Assembly (NCBI RefSeq): GCF_001421325.1
Contig: NZ_LMJY01000018.1
Span: 124,001 to 188,000, forward strand
Length of the DNA stretch: 64,000 nucleotides
Origin: Novosphingobium sp. Leaf2
GTDB taxonomy: Bacteria; Pseudomonadota; Alphaproteobacteria; Sphingomonadales; Sphingomonadaceae
Reading direction: 5' to 3'
Shown here: positions 7,772 through 18,408 of the stretch, in pieces
How positions within the stretch are numbered: the stretch's first letter is position 1
Layout of the letters: the number at the start of each line of letters is the position of its first letter
Made by a program: the position numbers and the translations under genes
The notes under the pieces: model-generated
What the model was told of the DNA's origin: nothing
Seen by the model: only the letters and a program-made list of their open reading frames with translations
Databases searched by the model: none

Positions 7772-8907
7772 CCGACATCCAGATCACCGCCGCGTTCGAC
7801 GCCGGCAATATCGAAACCCTCTCCGTCCACGAAACCGAGGCCCGCCTTGCCATCCGCAAGGACCAGGACTCCGACTTTTTCCAATGGTTCCATTTCCGCG
7901 TCAGCGGCGCCGCTGGACGCGAAGTGACCCTGCGGATCACTGGCCTGAACGGATCCGCCTACCCGATGGGCTGGCGGGGATATAACGCCGTGGTCTCCGA
8001 GGACCGTGAATACTGGGGCCGCGCGCAGACGCATTTCGACGAAACCGCAGAGGGCGGTACGCTGGTTATCCGATACCAGCCGGCTGGCGACCTGGCGTGG
8101 TTCGCCTATTTCGCGCCCTATTCGATGGAGCGGCACCACGATCTGGTGTGCGTTGCCGCCGCCGCGCCGCATATCACCCACCGCACGCTGGGCCTTTCGA
8201 TCGACGGGCAACCAGTCGATTGCCTGGAAACCGGCGACGGCCCTGTGCAGGTGTGGCTCTATGGCCGCCAGCATCCCGGTGAGACGATGGCCGAATGGTG
8301 GATGGAAGGCGCGCTTGATCTGCTTGCCGACCCTGCCAGCTCGGTCGGCCGGGAACTGCGCAAGCGCTGCACGCTGCATATCGTGCCCAATGCCAATCCC
8401 GATGGATCGCGCCGCGGACATTTGCGCACCAATGCCGTGGGCGTGAACCTCAACCGCGAATGGCACGCGCCCTCGCCCGAAAAGTCGCCCGAAGTGCTGG
8501 CGATCCGCAACGCGATGGACGCAACCGGCGTGGACTTCGCGATGGACGTGCATGGCGACGAGGCGATCCCGGCGGTATTCCTGGCCGGCTTCGAGGGCAT
8601 CCCTGGCCTCAAGGAGCAGCAGCAAGCCGGCTATACCCGCTATGCCGACTTGCTGGAACGCCGCAGCCCCGATTTCCAGACCAAGCTGGGCTATCCGCTT
8701 ACACGGCCCGGCGCGGGCAACCTGACGATGTCGACCAACCAGGTGGCCGAGCGGTTCGGTGCGGTGTCGATGACGCTGGAGATGCCGTTCAAGGACCACG
8801 ACCCCGCCGCCGACGCTGCGCAGGGCTGGAGCCCGGAACGCTCGATGCAACTGGGGCGCGATTGCCTCGGTGCTCTGCTGGAATGGCTGGTGGAGCGGGA
8901 CGCCTGA
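7768..8907 (+). CDS. M14-family zinc carboxypeptidase (cytosolic carboxypeptidase-like)
   Basis: 379 residues, no signal peptide. An N-terminal beta-rich domain (1-125; [14 protein letters not shown] is typical of the CCP/AGBL branch) precedes the M14 catalytic domain. Zinc ligands are seen in [11 protein letters not shown] (His about 168 and Glu about 171) and in DVHGDE (His about 261). LNREW matches the substrate-binding Asn-Arg, and the catalytic Glu is in LEMPFKDHD (about 337). M14B members remove C-terminal residues, often Glu, from proteins or peptides; the bacterial substrate is unknown. Coupled by a 4-base overlap to two exported DUF4136 proteins, although the enzyme itself looks cytosolic. 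Confidence 0.87.
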   Translation: MTDIQITAAFDAGNIETLSVHETEARLAIRKDQDSDFFQWFHFRVSGAAGREVTLRITGLNGSAYPMGWRGYNAVVSEDREYWGRAQTHFDETAEGGTLVIRYQPAGDLAWFAYFAPYSMERHHDLVCVAAAAPHITHRTLGLSIDGQPVDCLETGDGPVQVWLYGRQHPGETMAEWWMEGALDLLADPASSVGRELRKRCTLHIVPNANPDGSRRGHLRTNAVGVNLNREWHAPSPEKSPEVLAIRNAMDATGVDFAMDVHGDEAIPAVFLAGFEGIPGLKEQQQAGYTRYADLLERRSPDFQTKLGYPLTRPGAGNLTMSTNQVAERFGAVSMTLEMPFKDHDPAADAAQGWSPERSMQLGRDCLGALLEWLVERDA

Positions 8908-8926
8908 CGCGGCCACTCGCCAGCGT

Positions 8927-9355
8927 CTAGCCCAGGTTCGCCGGCCCGAACGCGTGGGGCAACAGGTCTGACAGGCGCACTTCGAGGATGCCCTCCGCCC
9001 CGTCGCACCACACCACCGGGTCGGTATTGCCCAACTGCGCGATTTCGTTGAGCACCTGCCGGCAGCGGCCGCACGGCGTGACGCGGGGTCCTTGCCCCGC
9101 CGCGCCGGGCCCGCCGCCAGTGACCGCCAAAGCCGTCAGCTGGGGCCGGGCGCCGCTCGCCAGGATGGAGGCCACCGCTACGGTCTCCGCGCACAGCGAC
9201 AAACCGTAGCTGGCGTTCTCTACATTCGCGCCGGTCACCACCCTTCCATCGGCAAGCAGCAGCGCCGCGCCGACGTGGAACTTGGAATAGGGCGCATAAG
9301 CGTTGGCCGCAGCCTGCCGGGCGGCCGTCATCAGGGTATCGCGGGTGTCGTTCAT
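8927..9355 (-). CDS. cdd: cytidine deaminase
   Basis: 142 residues. Deaminates cytidine and deoxycytidine to the uridine forms in pyrimidine salvage. The zinc-binding CDA motifs are clear: CAETVAV (Cys ligand followed by the catalytic Glu) and PCGRCRQVL (two Cys ligands). NVENASYGL contacts the substrate. At this length it belongs to the small homotetrameric class. The ATG at 9355 overlaps the stop of the upstream GH25-like gene by four bases. A longer in-frame reading to 9733 runs through that gene and is a shadow. Confidence 0.93.
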   Translation of the reverse strand: MNDTRDTLMTAARQAAANAYAPYSKFHVGAALLLADGRVVTGANVENASYGLSLCAETVAVASILASGARPQLTALAVTGGGPGAAGQGPRVTPCGRCRQVLNEIAQLGNTDPVVWCDGAEGILEVRLSDLLPHAFGPANLG

Positions 9356-10065
9356 GGCAGCACGACTACCCAGCGCAGCCCCCCTTGCGCAACCTCGTTG
9401 GCAAGATCGTGGTTGGCGGTCCACATCGTCCAAGGTCGGCCGGCGTAGCTGGGCTCGAACCGGTCCTGCACCAGCCACAAGTTGCGATCCAGCTTGTGCG
9501 CAATGCTGTAGCGGGCCTGAAACGCGGGCGTCACCTTCAGGATCACCGGCTTTCCGGTGTGGGTTTCCACCTGATTGAGGAACGTCATCAACTCGCTCTC
9601 CACCCGCGCCTCGCTGACTTTGACGGGGCAGTTGTCGGCCAGCATGTCCAGTTCGACGGCGGGCGGCAGCAGCTTCGCATCGCGCGGCACAGTGGTGACG
9701 AAGTTTGCCGCCTGATTGCCTGCCGGCTGGCATGGATCGTAGCGGTGCAGCGCCCCCACCTGCATGCCCGCCGCCTTTGCCGCCTCGAAATTTTCCACGA
9801 AACGTGGATCGCGGGCAAATGCGCTGGCACTGGCATCGATGTAGGCAAAGTCCGCGCCGATCGCCCTCAGCGACTTCCAGCTGACCTCACCGTCGTTCGC
9901 GCCGATTTCCACGCCCTGCATCGGATAGTCGCGCCGGTCCGGGGTCCAGTGCCGCATAGTCCACCAGCCCCATGCGCCGGCCACGATCGCCAGCAGCGCC
10001 AAGGCGCCAAGCACTCGCAGCCGCCAGCCATGCGCCTTCACTCTTGCGCCTTTGCGTGCCGCCAT
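9352..10065 (-). CDS. GH25-like muramidase-fold protein, signal-anchored, with altered catalytic acids
   Basis: 237 residues. A basic start and a hydrophobic segment (about 17-36) form an uncleaved signal anchor, so the domain faces the periplasm. The fold markers of family GH25 are present: MQGVEIGANDGEVSWKSL, GALHRYDPC followed by QPAGNQAANF, and PAVELDM. In active GH25 enzymes the first strand has an Asp (GIDVS) and the later motif reads D-x-E; here they are Glu (GVEIG) and E-L-D. Either the acids are swapped or activity is lost. The ATG at 10065 follows a strong AGGAGGGGGCG. Middle gene of the operon UPF0262 - GH25 - cdd. Confidence 0.78.
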   Translation of the reverse strand: MAARKGARVKAHGWRLRVLGALALLAIVAGAWGWWTMRHWTPDRRDYPMQGVEIGANDGEVSWKSLRAIGADFAYIDASASAFARDPRFVENFEAAKAAGMQVGALHRYDPCQPAGNQAANFVTTVPRDAKLLPPAVELDMLADNCPVKVSEARVESELMTFLNQVETHTGKPVILKVTPAFQARYSIAHKLDRNLWLVQDRFEPSYAGRPWTMWTANHDLANEVAQGGLRWVVVLP

Positions 10066-10075
10066 CGCCCCCTCC

Positions 10076-10558
10076 TTAGCCGCGGATGTGCAGCACGCAG
10101 ATCAGCGTGAACAGCCGGCGGGCAGTGGGGTGATCGGTTTCCACTTTGCCATGAAGGCGTTCGAGCAGAAGCTCCGCCGCCTCGTTGTGGATCGCGCGAC
10201 GCGCCATGTCGATCGTCTCGATCTCCTGCGCGGTCGATTTGCGAATCGCCTGGTAATAGCTCTCGCAGATCGCGAAATACTCGCGGATCGGCCTGCGGAA
10301 GCCCGCCAGCCCCAGCACCAGCGTTTCCAACTCGGCGCCGTCCTCGCCCGTCACTTCCATGGAAAGTCGCCCGTCGCGCACCGCCAGCTTCAGGCGATAG
10401 GGCCCTTCGTGACCGGCATCACAGGCGCGCAGCGGCTTGAACACGTTGTCCTCGATCAGATCGAAGATGGCGATGCGCCGTTCCTGTTCGATATCGGCAT
10501 TGCGCCACAGAATGGTCGCATCGTCGAGTTCGATGTGGGAGATGCGCGGGTCGGCCAT
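10076..10558 (-). CDS. UPF0262 family protein
   Basis: 160 residues, soluble, no signal. The sequence, with RISHIELDD near the start, RRIAIFDLIEDNVF, REYFAICESYYQAIRKST and IEAIDMARRAIHNEAAELL-type blocks (here IETIDMARRAIHNE), matches UPF0262, a family largely confined to alphaproteobacteria and of unknown function. First gene of a three-gene minus-strand operon, ten bases upstream of the GH25-like gene and divergent from dnaB, with which it shares 137 bases of promoter region. Confidence 0.9.
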   Translation of the reverse strand: MADPRISHIELDDATILWRNADIEQERRIAIFDLIEDNVFKPLRACDAGHEGPYRLKLAVRDGRLSMEVTGEDGAELETLVLGLAGFRRPIREYFAICESYYQAIRKSTAQEIETIDMARRAIHNEAAELLLERLHGKVETDHPTARRLFTLICVLHIRG

Positions 10559-10695
10559 GGTGAACCGGCTTTAGTCGGTCGCCATGCACGCGGGCAAGTG
10601 GGCTTTAAGGTGCCCGTGCATCCACAAGCTGTGGAATAAAATCGTCGGGGCTCCTGCTTGCCGGACTCGCCGGGCCGGAGCATTGTCATGCGCTT

Positions 10696-12222
10696 ATGGC
10701 CCAGCAAGATCTTCTCATCCGCGCCGATGCGCCGCCGCAGACCGCCGTCGTCCGCAACCTTCCCGCCAACGTCGAGGCAGAGGCCGCGTTTCTGGGCGCC
10801 GTCCTCATTGACAATCGCGTGATCGAGGAACTGCAGACGCAGCTTGGACCCCAGCACTTTTTCGAGCCCGTGCATGCCCGCCTGTACGAACGCATCCTGC
10901 AACTGCTGGACCGCAAGGCCGTGGTCACCCCAGTCACCCTGCGCCCGTATTTCGAAGCCGACGAGGCACTGAAAGCGCTGGGCGGCGTGGCCTATCTCGC
11001 CCGCCTTACCGCCGATGGCCAGGGCCTGCTGGCCCCGCGCGAACTGGCGGACCAGATTTACGACCTGGCGCTGCTGCGCGAACTGATCCTGGTGGGCCGC
11101 AACCTCGTGGAAAGCGCGATGGACACCTCCGAATCGGTAGAACCGATGGAGCAGGTGGAACGCGCCGAAGCCGCGCTGTACAAAGTGGCGGAGGGCGCGG
11201 CATCGCAAAGCGAGGCGCAAAGTTTCGGCGTCGCCACGCGCACCGCGATCCAGGCTATCGAGAAAGCGTTCAATTCCGGCGGCCACATTTCCGGGCGCAC
11301 CACCGGTCTGACGTCGCTGAACCAGAAGATCGGCGGCCTGCACGATTCCGATCTTATCATCCTGGCCGGCCGCCCCGGCATGGGCAAGACCTCGCTGGTC
11401 ACCAACATCGCCTTCAACACCGCCCAGCGCTATGTCGACGATACCGAGCGTGATGGCATGCCGCCGGAGAAATCGGTGGGCGCGCCGGTGGCGTTCTTCA
11501 GCCTGGAAATGAGCGCGGACCAGCTCGCCACGCGTATCCTGGCCGAGCAGTCCAACATCAGCTCCGAAGCCTTGCGCATGGGCAAGATCAGCCGCGAGGA
11601 TTTTCAGCAGCTGTCCTTCGCCAGCCAGCGCCTGGCCGAGCTGCCGCTGTATATCGACGATACGCCGGGCCTGACCATCGCTGGCCTGCGCACCCGTGCC
11701 CGCCGCCTCAAGCGCCGCCACAATATCGGGCTGGTGGTGATCGACTATCTGCAGCTGCTGACCGGGTCGGGCCGCGCCAACGACAACCGCGTCAACGAGA
11801 TTTCAGAAATTTCGCGCGGACTCAAGACGCTGGCCAAGGAACTGGGCGTGCCGGTGATCGCGCTGTCCCAGCTTAGCCGCGCGGTGGAGCAGCGCGACGA
11901 TAAACGGCCGATGCTGTCTGACCTGCGCGAATCGGGCTCGATCGAGCAGGACGCGGACATGGTGTGGTTCGTCTATCGTGAGGATTACTACGTAAAGGCC
12001 ACCGAGCCCAAGTTCCCCAGCGATAACGACAGCGCGGACGTGCGTGACAAGTGGGACACCTGGCGCCAGAAGATGGAGGAGGTGACCGGGCTGTCCGAAC
12101 TGATCATCGCCAAGCAGCGCCACGGCGCCACCGGCAAAGTGCGCCTGCGCTTCGAGGCGCGCATCACCAAGTTCTCCGACCTTGCGCCAGACGACATGCG
12201 CGCGGCCTTCGAGAGCGATTGA
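10696..12222 (+). CDS. dnaB: replicative DNA helicase
   Basis: 508 residues. Hexameric 5'-3' helicase that unwinds DNA at the replication fork and recruits primase. The N-terminal domain (about 22-125) starts PANVEAEAAFLGAVLIDNRV. The RecA-like domain has Walker A GRPGMGKTS (about 229-237), FFSLEMSADQL, Walker B VVIDYLQLL, the LSQLSRAVEQRDDKRP loop and QDADMVWFVYR. No intein interrupts the Walker A region, a common DnaB intein site. Length fits the alphaproteobacterial family. Single gene; the 177 bases after it contain no obvious gene, only a weak hairpin (12340-12363). Confidence 0.97.
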   Translation: MAQQDLLIRADAPPQTAVVRNLPANVEAEAAFLGAVLIDNRVIEELQTQLGPQHFFEPVHARLYERILQLLDRKAVVTPVTLRPYFEADEALKALGGVAYLARLTADGQGLLAPRELADQIYDLALLRELILVGRNLVESAMDTSESVEPMEQVERAEAALYKVAEGAASQSEAQSFGVATRTAIQAIEKAFNSGGHISGRTTGLTSLNQKIGGLHDSDLIILAGRPGMGKTSLVTNIAFNTAQRYVDDTERDGMPPEKSVGAPVAFFSLEMSADQLATRILAEQSNISSEALRMGKISREDFQQLSFASQRLAELPLYIDDTPGLTIAGLRTRARRLKRRHNIGLVVIDYLQLLTGSGRANDNRVNEISEISRGLKTLAKELGVPVIALSQLSRAVEQRDDKRPMLSDLRESGSIEQDADMVWFVYREDYYVKATEPKFPSDNDSADVRDKWDTWRQKMEEVTGLSELIIAKQRHGATGKVRLRFEARITKFSDLAPDDMRAAFESD

Positions 12223-12399
12223 GCACGGTTGCACCAAACGCAAGTTGATGAAGTGCATGCTGGCGCAATGCCTTTGGGCATGTCCTGAAGTGCGGTGCGG
12301 GCTGACGATGGAAAAGAGCGGCACGACTGTAGCAGGCCCGGCCGATGTAGGAAAATGTCGGCCCACGGCCGGCGATGAACGAACGGTGGGCCTTGTGTC

Positions 12400-13083
12400 A
12401 TGAAAGACGTTTTCGCAGGCGAGCCGGTGCGCGACCGGACACTCAGCCGTTCCGACATCGAGGCACTGACCGGTAGGCAGGCGCTGGTGGGCTGCGATCT
12501 TGAGGACGCGGATGTGTCCGGGCTGGACTTGTCCGGCTGGTCGTTCGAGCAGTGCACGATGCGCCGCGTCGATCTGGCCGGCGCGCGGCTCGATTCCACG
12601 GTCTGGCGTTCGTGCCGCGGCCCCTTCGCCAACTTCACCGGCGCGGATCTGAGCGAAGCGGCGTTCACCGCGTGCGATTTCAACAATGCCTCGCTCAAGC
12701 GCAGCGCGCTGGAAGCCGCACGGTTCGTGAACTGCAAGCTGACCGGCGCGGATTTCACCGATGCGCGCGCGGTAGAGCTGCATCTGGAGGAAACGCTGCT
12801 CATCAGCGCCAAGCTGGCGGGCCGGTCGTTTCGCAAGATGACCCTCGTCCGGCTCGACTTTTCGCAGGCAGACCTGCGCAAGTGCGACTTTCGCATGGCT
12901 ACCTTCGACGCGTGCAGCCTGCGCGAGGCGTTGGTAGACGGCGCGCGGTTCGAACAGGCGGACTTGCGGGGCGCGGACCTTGGCGGCGTGCAGCTTGGCG
13001 ATGCGGCGCGGTTTCGCGGGGCGGTCATCTCACCGGAACAAGCCAGCCAGCTTTTGAGCGAGATCGGCCTGAAAGTGCGCTGA
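12400..13083 (+). CDS. pentapeptide-repeat protein
   Basis: 227 residues made mostly of A(D/N)LxX-type pentapeptides, for example GADLSEAAFTACDFNNASLK, GADFTDARAVEL, QADLRKCDFRMATFDACSL and QADLRGADLGGVQLG. Such proteins fold as a right-handed quadrilateral beta helix. Length and layout resemble Qnr/McbG-type proteins, which mimic DNA and protect gyrase, but repeats alone do not prove that role. No signal peptide or membrane segment. The C terminus (AVISPEQASQLLSEIGLKVR) is a short capping region seen in many family members. Single gene on the plus strand. Confidence 0.85.
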   Translation: MKDVFAGEPVRDRTLSRSDIEALTGRQALVGCDLEDADVSGLDLSGWSFEQCTMRRVDLAGARLDSTVWRSCRGPFANFTGADLSEAAFTACDFNNASLKRSALEAARFVNCKLTGADFTDARAVELHLEETLLISAKLAGRSFRKMTLVRLDFSQADLRKCDFRMATFDACSLREALVDGARFEQADLRGADLGGVQLGDAARFRGAVISPEQASQLLSEIGLKVR

Positions 13084-13098
13084 CGGCGCGCCTCGCGA

Positions 13099-13614
13099 TT
13101 ACACCGCGCGCGTCATGTAGGTTGCGCCCTCGCCGTAGCTTTGCAGCTTGCGCACAAGCGCCGGGCTCGCCCCAGCCGCGCGGAAACCCAGGGCGTCCCA
13201 GAACCGCGCCGTCTCGTTCACCGACACGAGCGCGATAACCTCCCCGCCCGCCCCGCGCACCACCGCGGTCAGCCGATCCAGCCCTTGCGCCGCAAAGCCC
13301 TGGCCGCGCACATGTGGCATCAGCGCAAGGTCGTGGAGATAGTAGGCGTCGCGCGCATCGGGCAATTCGCCCAGCAGGCTGTCGAGCGGCGGAATCGCGC
13401 CCAGCGGCCACGGGTAGCCAATGCAATAGCCTTGCACTTGCGTGCCGGCGGCAAGCACCAGGCAGCCCTGCGGATAGAGCGCCAGCCGCTCGGCAAAGCA
13501 GGCCAGCGCTTCAAAATGATCGGGGAAGCAGGCCCGCGCGGTGGCGACGACCCCGTCCAGGTCGTCGGCCTGCATCGCGCGCCATGCGGGCGCGGCGATC
13601 ACCGAGGGCACCAT
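13099..13614 (-). CDS. GNAT-family N-acetyltransferase
   Basis: 171 residues from ATG 13614, which overlaps the end of the aminotransferase gene by 16 bases. The acetyl-CoA-binding motif A is LHDLALMPHVRGQGFAAQGL (V-x-x-x-x-R-G-x-G-x-A type), followed by ALVSVNETARFWDALGFR, the usual GNAT C-terminal strand and helix. The acceptor is unknown. Overlap with the aminotransferase suggests a joint role in modifying an amino compound (inference). Met14 (MQADDL) is an alternative start. It ends 15 bases from the convergent pentapeptide gene. Confidence 0.85.
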   Translation of the reverse strand: MVPSVIAAPAWRAMQADDLDGVVATARACFPDHFEALACFAERLALYPQGCLVLAAGTQVQGYCIGYPWPLGAIPPLDSLLGELPDARDAYYLHDLALMPHVRGQGFAAQGLDRLTAVVRGAGGEVIALVSVNETARFWDALGFRAAGASPALVRKLQSYGEGATYMTRAV

Positions 13615-14765
13615 GCGCCCAGACGTCGGACGGCCTCGTCCAGCATATCGTCCGGCTTGGTGAAGCACAGGCGCACCAAGTGCTTGGGTCCGCCGTCGAG
13701 ATCGTAAAGCGCGCTGACCGGCAGCATCGCCACGCCGGCCTCGCGCACCGCGCGCTCGCTGAACGCGGCATCCTCCAGCGCGATACCTGATGCCGCCAGA
13801 TCGACGCACACGAACCACGTCGCGGCGTTGGGCAGCACGTGCAGGCCGATCCCCTCCAGCCCGGCCGTCAGCCGCGCGCGCGATGCGGCCCACCCGGCGT
13901 GCAGGTCGTCCAGCACAGCGTCCATCGCCAGTCCTTCGGCCACCGCCCATTGCAGCGGTACCGCGCTGGTGAAGGTCAGGAACTGGTGCACCCGCCCCAG
14001 TGCGGTGGCGAGTTCGCCGCGTGCGATCATCCAGCCGATCTTCCAACCGGTAAGCCCGAAGATCTTGCCAGCCGACCCGATCTTCACCGTCCGCTCCGCC
14101 ATGCCCGGCACATCCATGAGCGAGCGGTGGGCGACGCCATCGAAGCGCACCTGCTCCCACACCTCGTCGCAAATCGCCACCAAGTCATGCGCCGTGCATA
14201 GCCGGCCCAGCATCGCCAGTTCGTCCGGGGTGGCGACGGTGCCGGCGGGATTGAGCGGATCGTTCAAGATAAGTGCGCGGGTGCGCGGCGTGATTGCGGC
14301 GGCGATGGCGGCCTCGTCATAGCGGAAATGCGGCGCGGCCAGCCCGACTGACACCGGCATCCCGCCTGCGCGCCGCACCAGGGGCGCATAAGCGTCGTAG
14401 GCCGGCTGGAACAGCAGCACCTCGTCGCCGGCCTGCACCAGCGCCAGCACCGCTGCCGCGATGGCCTCGGTCGCGCCGGAGGTGACGATGACGTCGCCCG
14501 GCTCCACCACCAGCCCTTGCCGCTGCGCATAGAAACGTGCCACCGCCCCGCGCAATTCGGGCAGGCCGCTGCTGGGCGGATACTGGCTTGAGCGTTCGTG
14601 GAGCGCGCGCGCCCCGGCGTCCAGCAAAGCAGGTGGGACCGGGCCATCGGGAAACCCTTGCCCCAGATTGATCGCCCTCGTCTCCCGTGCCAGCGCGGAC
14701 AGCGTCTCGAAAACGGTGCTGCCCATTTGCGCGTAGACGGGGTGGATATGGCTGTGGATCTTCAT
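13599..14765 (-). CDS. class I/II PLP-dependent aminotransferase
   Basis: 388 residues, fold type I. Visible landmarks: INLGQGFPDGPVP near the N terminus, SSQYPPSSGLPELRGAVA, VTSGATEAIAAAV (phosphate site), the ILNDPLNPAGT segment (Asn that holds the PLP ring, here DPLNPAG where SPHNPTG is common), AICDEVWE (Asp on the PLP nitrogen), and SAGKIFGLTGWKIG with the Schiff-base lysine. The sequence resembles the YbdL/kynurenine-oxoglutarate branch that uses Met, Gln or Kyn; the substrate is not decided by sequence. It is followed by an overlapping GNAT gene. Confidence 0.88.
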   Translation of the reverse strand: MKIHSHIHPVYAQMGSTVFETLSALARETRAINLGQGFPDGPVPPALLDAGARALHERSSQYPPSSGLPELRGAVARFYAQRQGLVVEPGDVIVTSGATEAIAAAVLALVQAGDEVLLFQPAYDAYAPLVRRAGGMPVSVGLAAPHFRYDEAAIAAAITPRTRALILNDPLNPAGTVATPDELAMLGRLCTAHDLVAICDEVWEQVRFDGVAHRSLMDVPGMAERTVKIGSAGKIFGLTGWKIGWMIARGELATALGRVHQFLTFTSAVPLQWAVAEGLAMDAVLDDLHAGWAASRARLTAGLEGIGLHVLPNAATWFVCVDLAASGIALEDAAFSERAVREAGVAMLPVSALYDLDGGPKHLVRLCFTKPDDMLDEAVRRLGAWCPR

Positions 14766-14935
14766 CGCGTGCGACCTCCCTGACAGGATGTGCTAACGTG
14801 AGGCAAGGCCGGATAGGCAGGCATTTTAACCCTGTCACGATAATCAGGCCGAAACGATCACTGTGTGCGTTCGCGCCAGCTTGAGATTTGGGCAGGGACG
14901 CCTACATTGACCGGCGAAAGGACGGATTTCCTCAC

Positions 14936-16867
<1,932 letters not shown>

Positions 16868-16908
16868 TCGCAGCAGTTTCACGGTTCTCCCCCAAGGAGA
16901 ATGCAGGA

Positions 16909-16940
16909 GGGGCGTCAGGCTTAGGCCCGACGCCCCTTTT
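16909..16940 (+). terminator. rho-independent terminator of ftsH
   Basis: GGGGCGTC (16909-16916) pairs with GACGCCCC (16929-16936); an inner GGC/GCC extends the stem past one A-C mismatch around a TTAG loop, and TTTTCCTTTT follows. It lies 42 bases after the ftsH stop and has the textbook form of an intrinsic terminator. Confidence 0.9.
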
Positions 16941-17004
16941 CCTTTTGGCGTTTTGCCCTGCGGCGTCGCGCATGGTCTGGTTGCCACCACCGTCGCGGTG
17001 GGTC

Positions 17005-17481
17005 ATGACCGCGCGGATGAGCATACAGCCGGGACTTCAGGAGACACTCGTAGCCGTCGGCACCGTGCTGGCCGGCGCGCGCGACCCCTGGTGGATCATC
17101 TCGGGCGCGGCTGCTGCCCTGCACGGCGCGGCGCCGATTTGCGTATCGGACGTCGACGTCGTGCTCAGCATTGCCGACGCGCATCGCCTGATGGCCCGGA
17201 TCGGCGTTGGCCCGGCGCCGCGATCGCATCACCCGCGCTTTTGGTCTGAGGTGTTCGCGCGATGGACCGCCTGCCCGCTGGTGGTTGAATTCATGGCCAA
17301 CTTCCGGCTGCGCGATGCCGATGGTATCTGGCGGGGGGTAGAACCGGCAACCCGCTGTGCCATCGTTGTGGACGCGGTTACCGTCTACGTCCCGGACTTG
17401 CAGGACGTGCGCGCACTGTTCGAACGCCTTGGCCGTCCCAACGACCGGGCGCGGATCCGGCTTCTCGATCGGCTGGGCTGA
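17005..17481 (+). CDS. nucleotidyltransferase-like protein (MNT fold)
   Basis: 158 residues. The segment WWIISGAAAALHGAAPICVS followed by DVDVVLS resembles the nucleotidyltransferase signature (G-[SG]-x-A-x-x-x-x-G ... D-x-D) found in AbiEii/MNT-type domains. EPATRCAIVVDAVTVYVPDL and FERLGRPNDRARIRLLDRL fit the C-terminal helical part of such proteins. It may transfer a nucleotide to an unknown target or be a degenerate relative; no HEPN or AbiEi partner is next to it. Start is uncertain: ATG 17005 has GGTGGG just upstream, ATG 17017 (MSIQPG) is equally possible. Confidence 0.6.
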   Translation: MTARMSIQPGLQETLVAVGTVLAGARDPWWIISGAAAALHGAAPICVSDVDVVLSIADAHRLMARIGVGPAPRSHHPRFWSEVFARWTACPLVVEFMANFRLRDADGIWRGVEPATRCAIVVDAVTVYVPDLQDVRALFERLGRPNDRARIRLLDRLG

Positions 17482-17502
17482 CCAGCCTCACCGTTGGGGC
17501 CA

Positions 17503-18408
17503 TCAGCAGCGCAGGGCCAGCTTCTTTTCGATGGCATCCCATAGCCGCGCGAAAGACTGCGCAGCCGCGCTTTGCGGTGCGAACGCGCCCACCGGCTGGC
17601 GATGCACCGCGCATTGCTCCACCGCGCTGGCGTAGGGGACCACCGGCCAGCTGGGATTGCCCTCATGCGCCCGGCGATGCAGCGTGCGGCGCATGTCCAG
17701 CATGGATAGCACCGGCAGGATCGGCGGATGCTGCCGCGTGTTGCCTGCAATCTCGCGCACCACCAGTTCGAAGGCCCTAGTGGAGAGCGGCGATGGCGGC
17801 AGCGGCACGATCACCAGATCGGCAGCGCGAACCACTTGCGCGGACAGTTCGTTCATCACCGGCGGGCAATCCAGGATGATCCGCGCATAGCCGGCGGACA
17901 ATTCGGCGGTCAGCTTGGCCAGCCGCCGGCGCTTGCCGATCCTGGCCAGTTGCGCGTCCAGCGCCCGGATCGATTCGTCGGCGGGAAGAATATCCAGCCC
18001 CTCAAACTGGGTGGCTTGGATCAATCGGGCGGCGGGTCGTTCGCGGGCGAACACGTCCTGCGCAAAGCGCGCGGCGTGCGGCTCAAGCCCATAGAGGAAC
18101 GCCGAGCCGCCGGCCGCATCAAGATCCCACAGCAACGTGCGGCGGGCCGCCGATACCGCCGAACACCATGCCAGATTGGCCGCGAAGGTGGTTTTGCCTA
18201 CCCCGCCTTTCACGCTGTAGATCGCGATCGTCGCCCCGCCATGGGCCGGCGATGCCGCGTCGCTTTCTGACACAGCAGGGGGACCAGCCCTGTTGGGCGG
18301 TCCCCCGGCAAATCCGATAATTCTGGGCAGTTTCGATTTCGGGGCCACGGGGCCAGTGTTGCCTGCCGCCAGCCGGGCAGTCAACGCCGGAGCGTCAGCC
18401 CCGAACAT
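17503..18408 (-). CDS. ParA/MinD-family ATPase, orphan, coupled to rpoZ
   Basis: 301 residues from ATG 18408; the rpoZ stop overlaps it as TGATG, so translation is coupled. A Pro/Ala/Gly-rich, probably disordered extension (1-58) precedes the deviant Walker A IYSVKGGVGKTTFAANLAW, the A' motif LLWDLDAAGGSAF, Walker B RIILDCPP and the late strand of the fold. ParA/MinD ATPases dimerise on DNA or membranes to position cargo such as plasmids, chromosomes, chemoreceptors or cellulose synthase (BcsQ). No parB-like gene is adjacent, so the cargo is unknown. Convergent with the nucleotidyltransferase-like gene (gap 21 bases). Confidence 0.82.
   Translation of the reverse strand: MFGADAPALTARLAAGNTGPVAPKSKLPRIIGFAGGPPNRAGPPAVSESDAASPAHGGATIAIYSVKGGVGKTTFAANLAWCSAVSAARRTLLWDLDAAGGSAFLYGLEPHAARFAQDVFARERPAARLIQATQFEGLDILPADESIRALDAQLARIGKRRRLAKLTAELSAGYARIILDCPPVMNELSAQVVRAADLVIVPLPPSPLSTRAFELVVREIAGNTRQHPPILPVLSMLDMRRTLHRRAHEGNPSWPVVPYASAVEQCAVHRQPVGAFAPQSAAAQSFARLWDAIEKKLALRC
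18278..18306 (-). other. strong hairpin inside the ParA-like coding sequence
   Basis: GGGGGACC (18278-18285), a one-base bulge (A), GCCC (18287-18290), loop TGTT, then GGGC and GGTCCCCC (18295-18306): 12 paired bases around a tetraloop. It lies about 100-130 bases after the ParA start codon, within the low-complexity extension. No U-run follows on the minus strand. It may be chance in GC-rich coding DNA or a stop for transcripts coming from rpoZ. Confidence 0.45.

Noticed and set aside
7759..8916. A 385-codon minus-strand frame over the M14 carboxypeptidase
   Set aside because: The plus strand has a full zinc-peptidase motif set; the antisense frame has none.
10559..10695. A possible DnaA box or origin in the gap before dnaB
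   Set aside because: No cluster of TTATCCACA-like sites or AT-rich unwinding element was found; presence of dnaB alone does not indicate an origin.
12340..12363. A possible hairpin GGCCGA...TCGGCC after dnaB
   Set aside because: Only six base pairs and no T-run; too weak to call a terminator.
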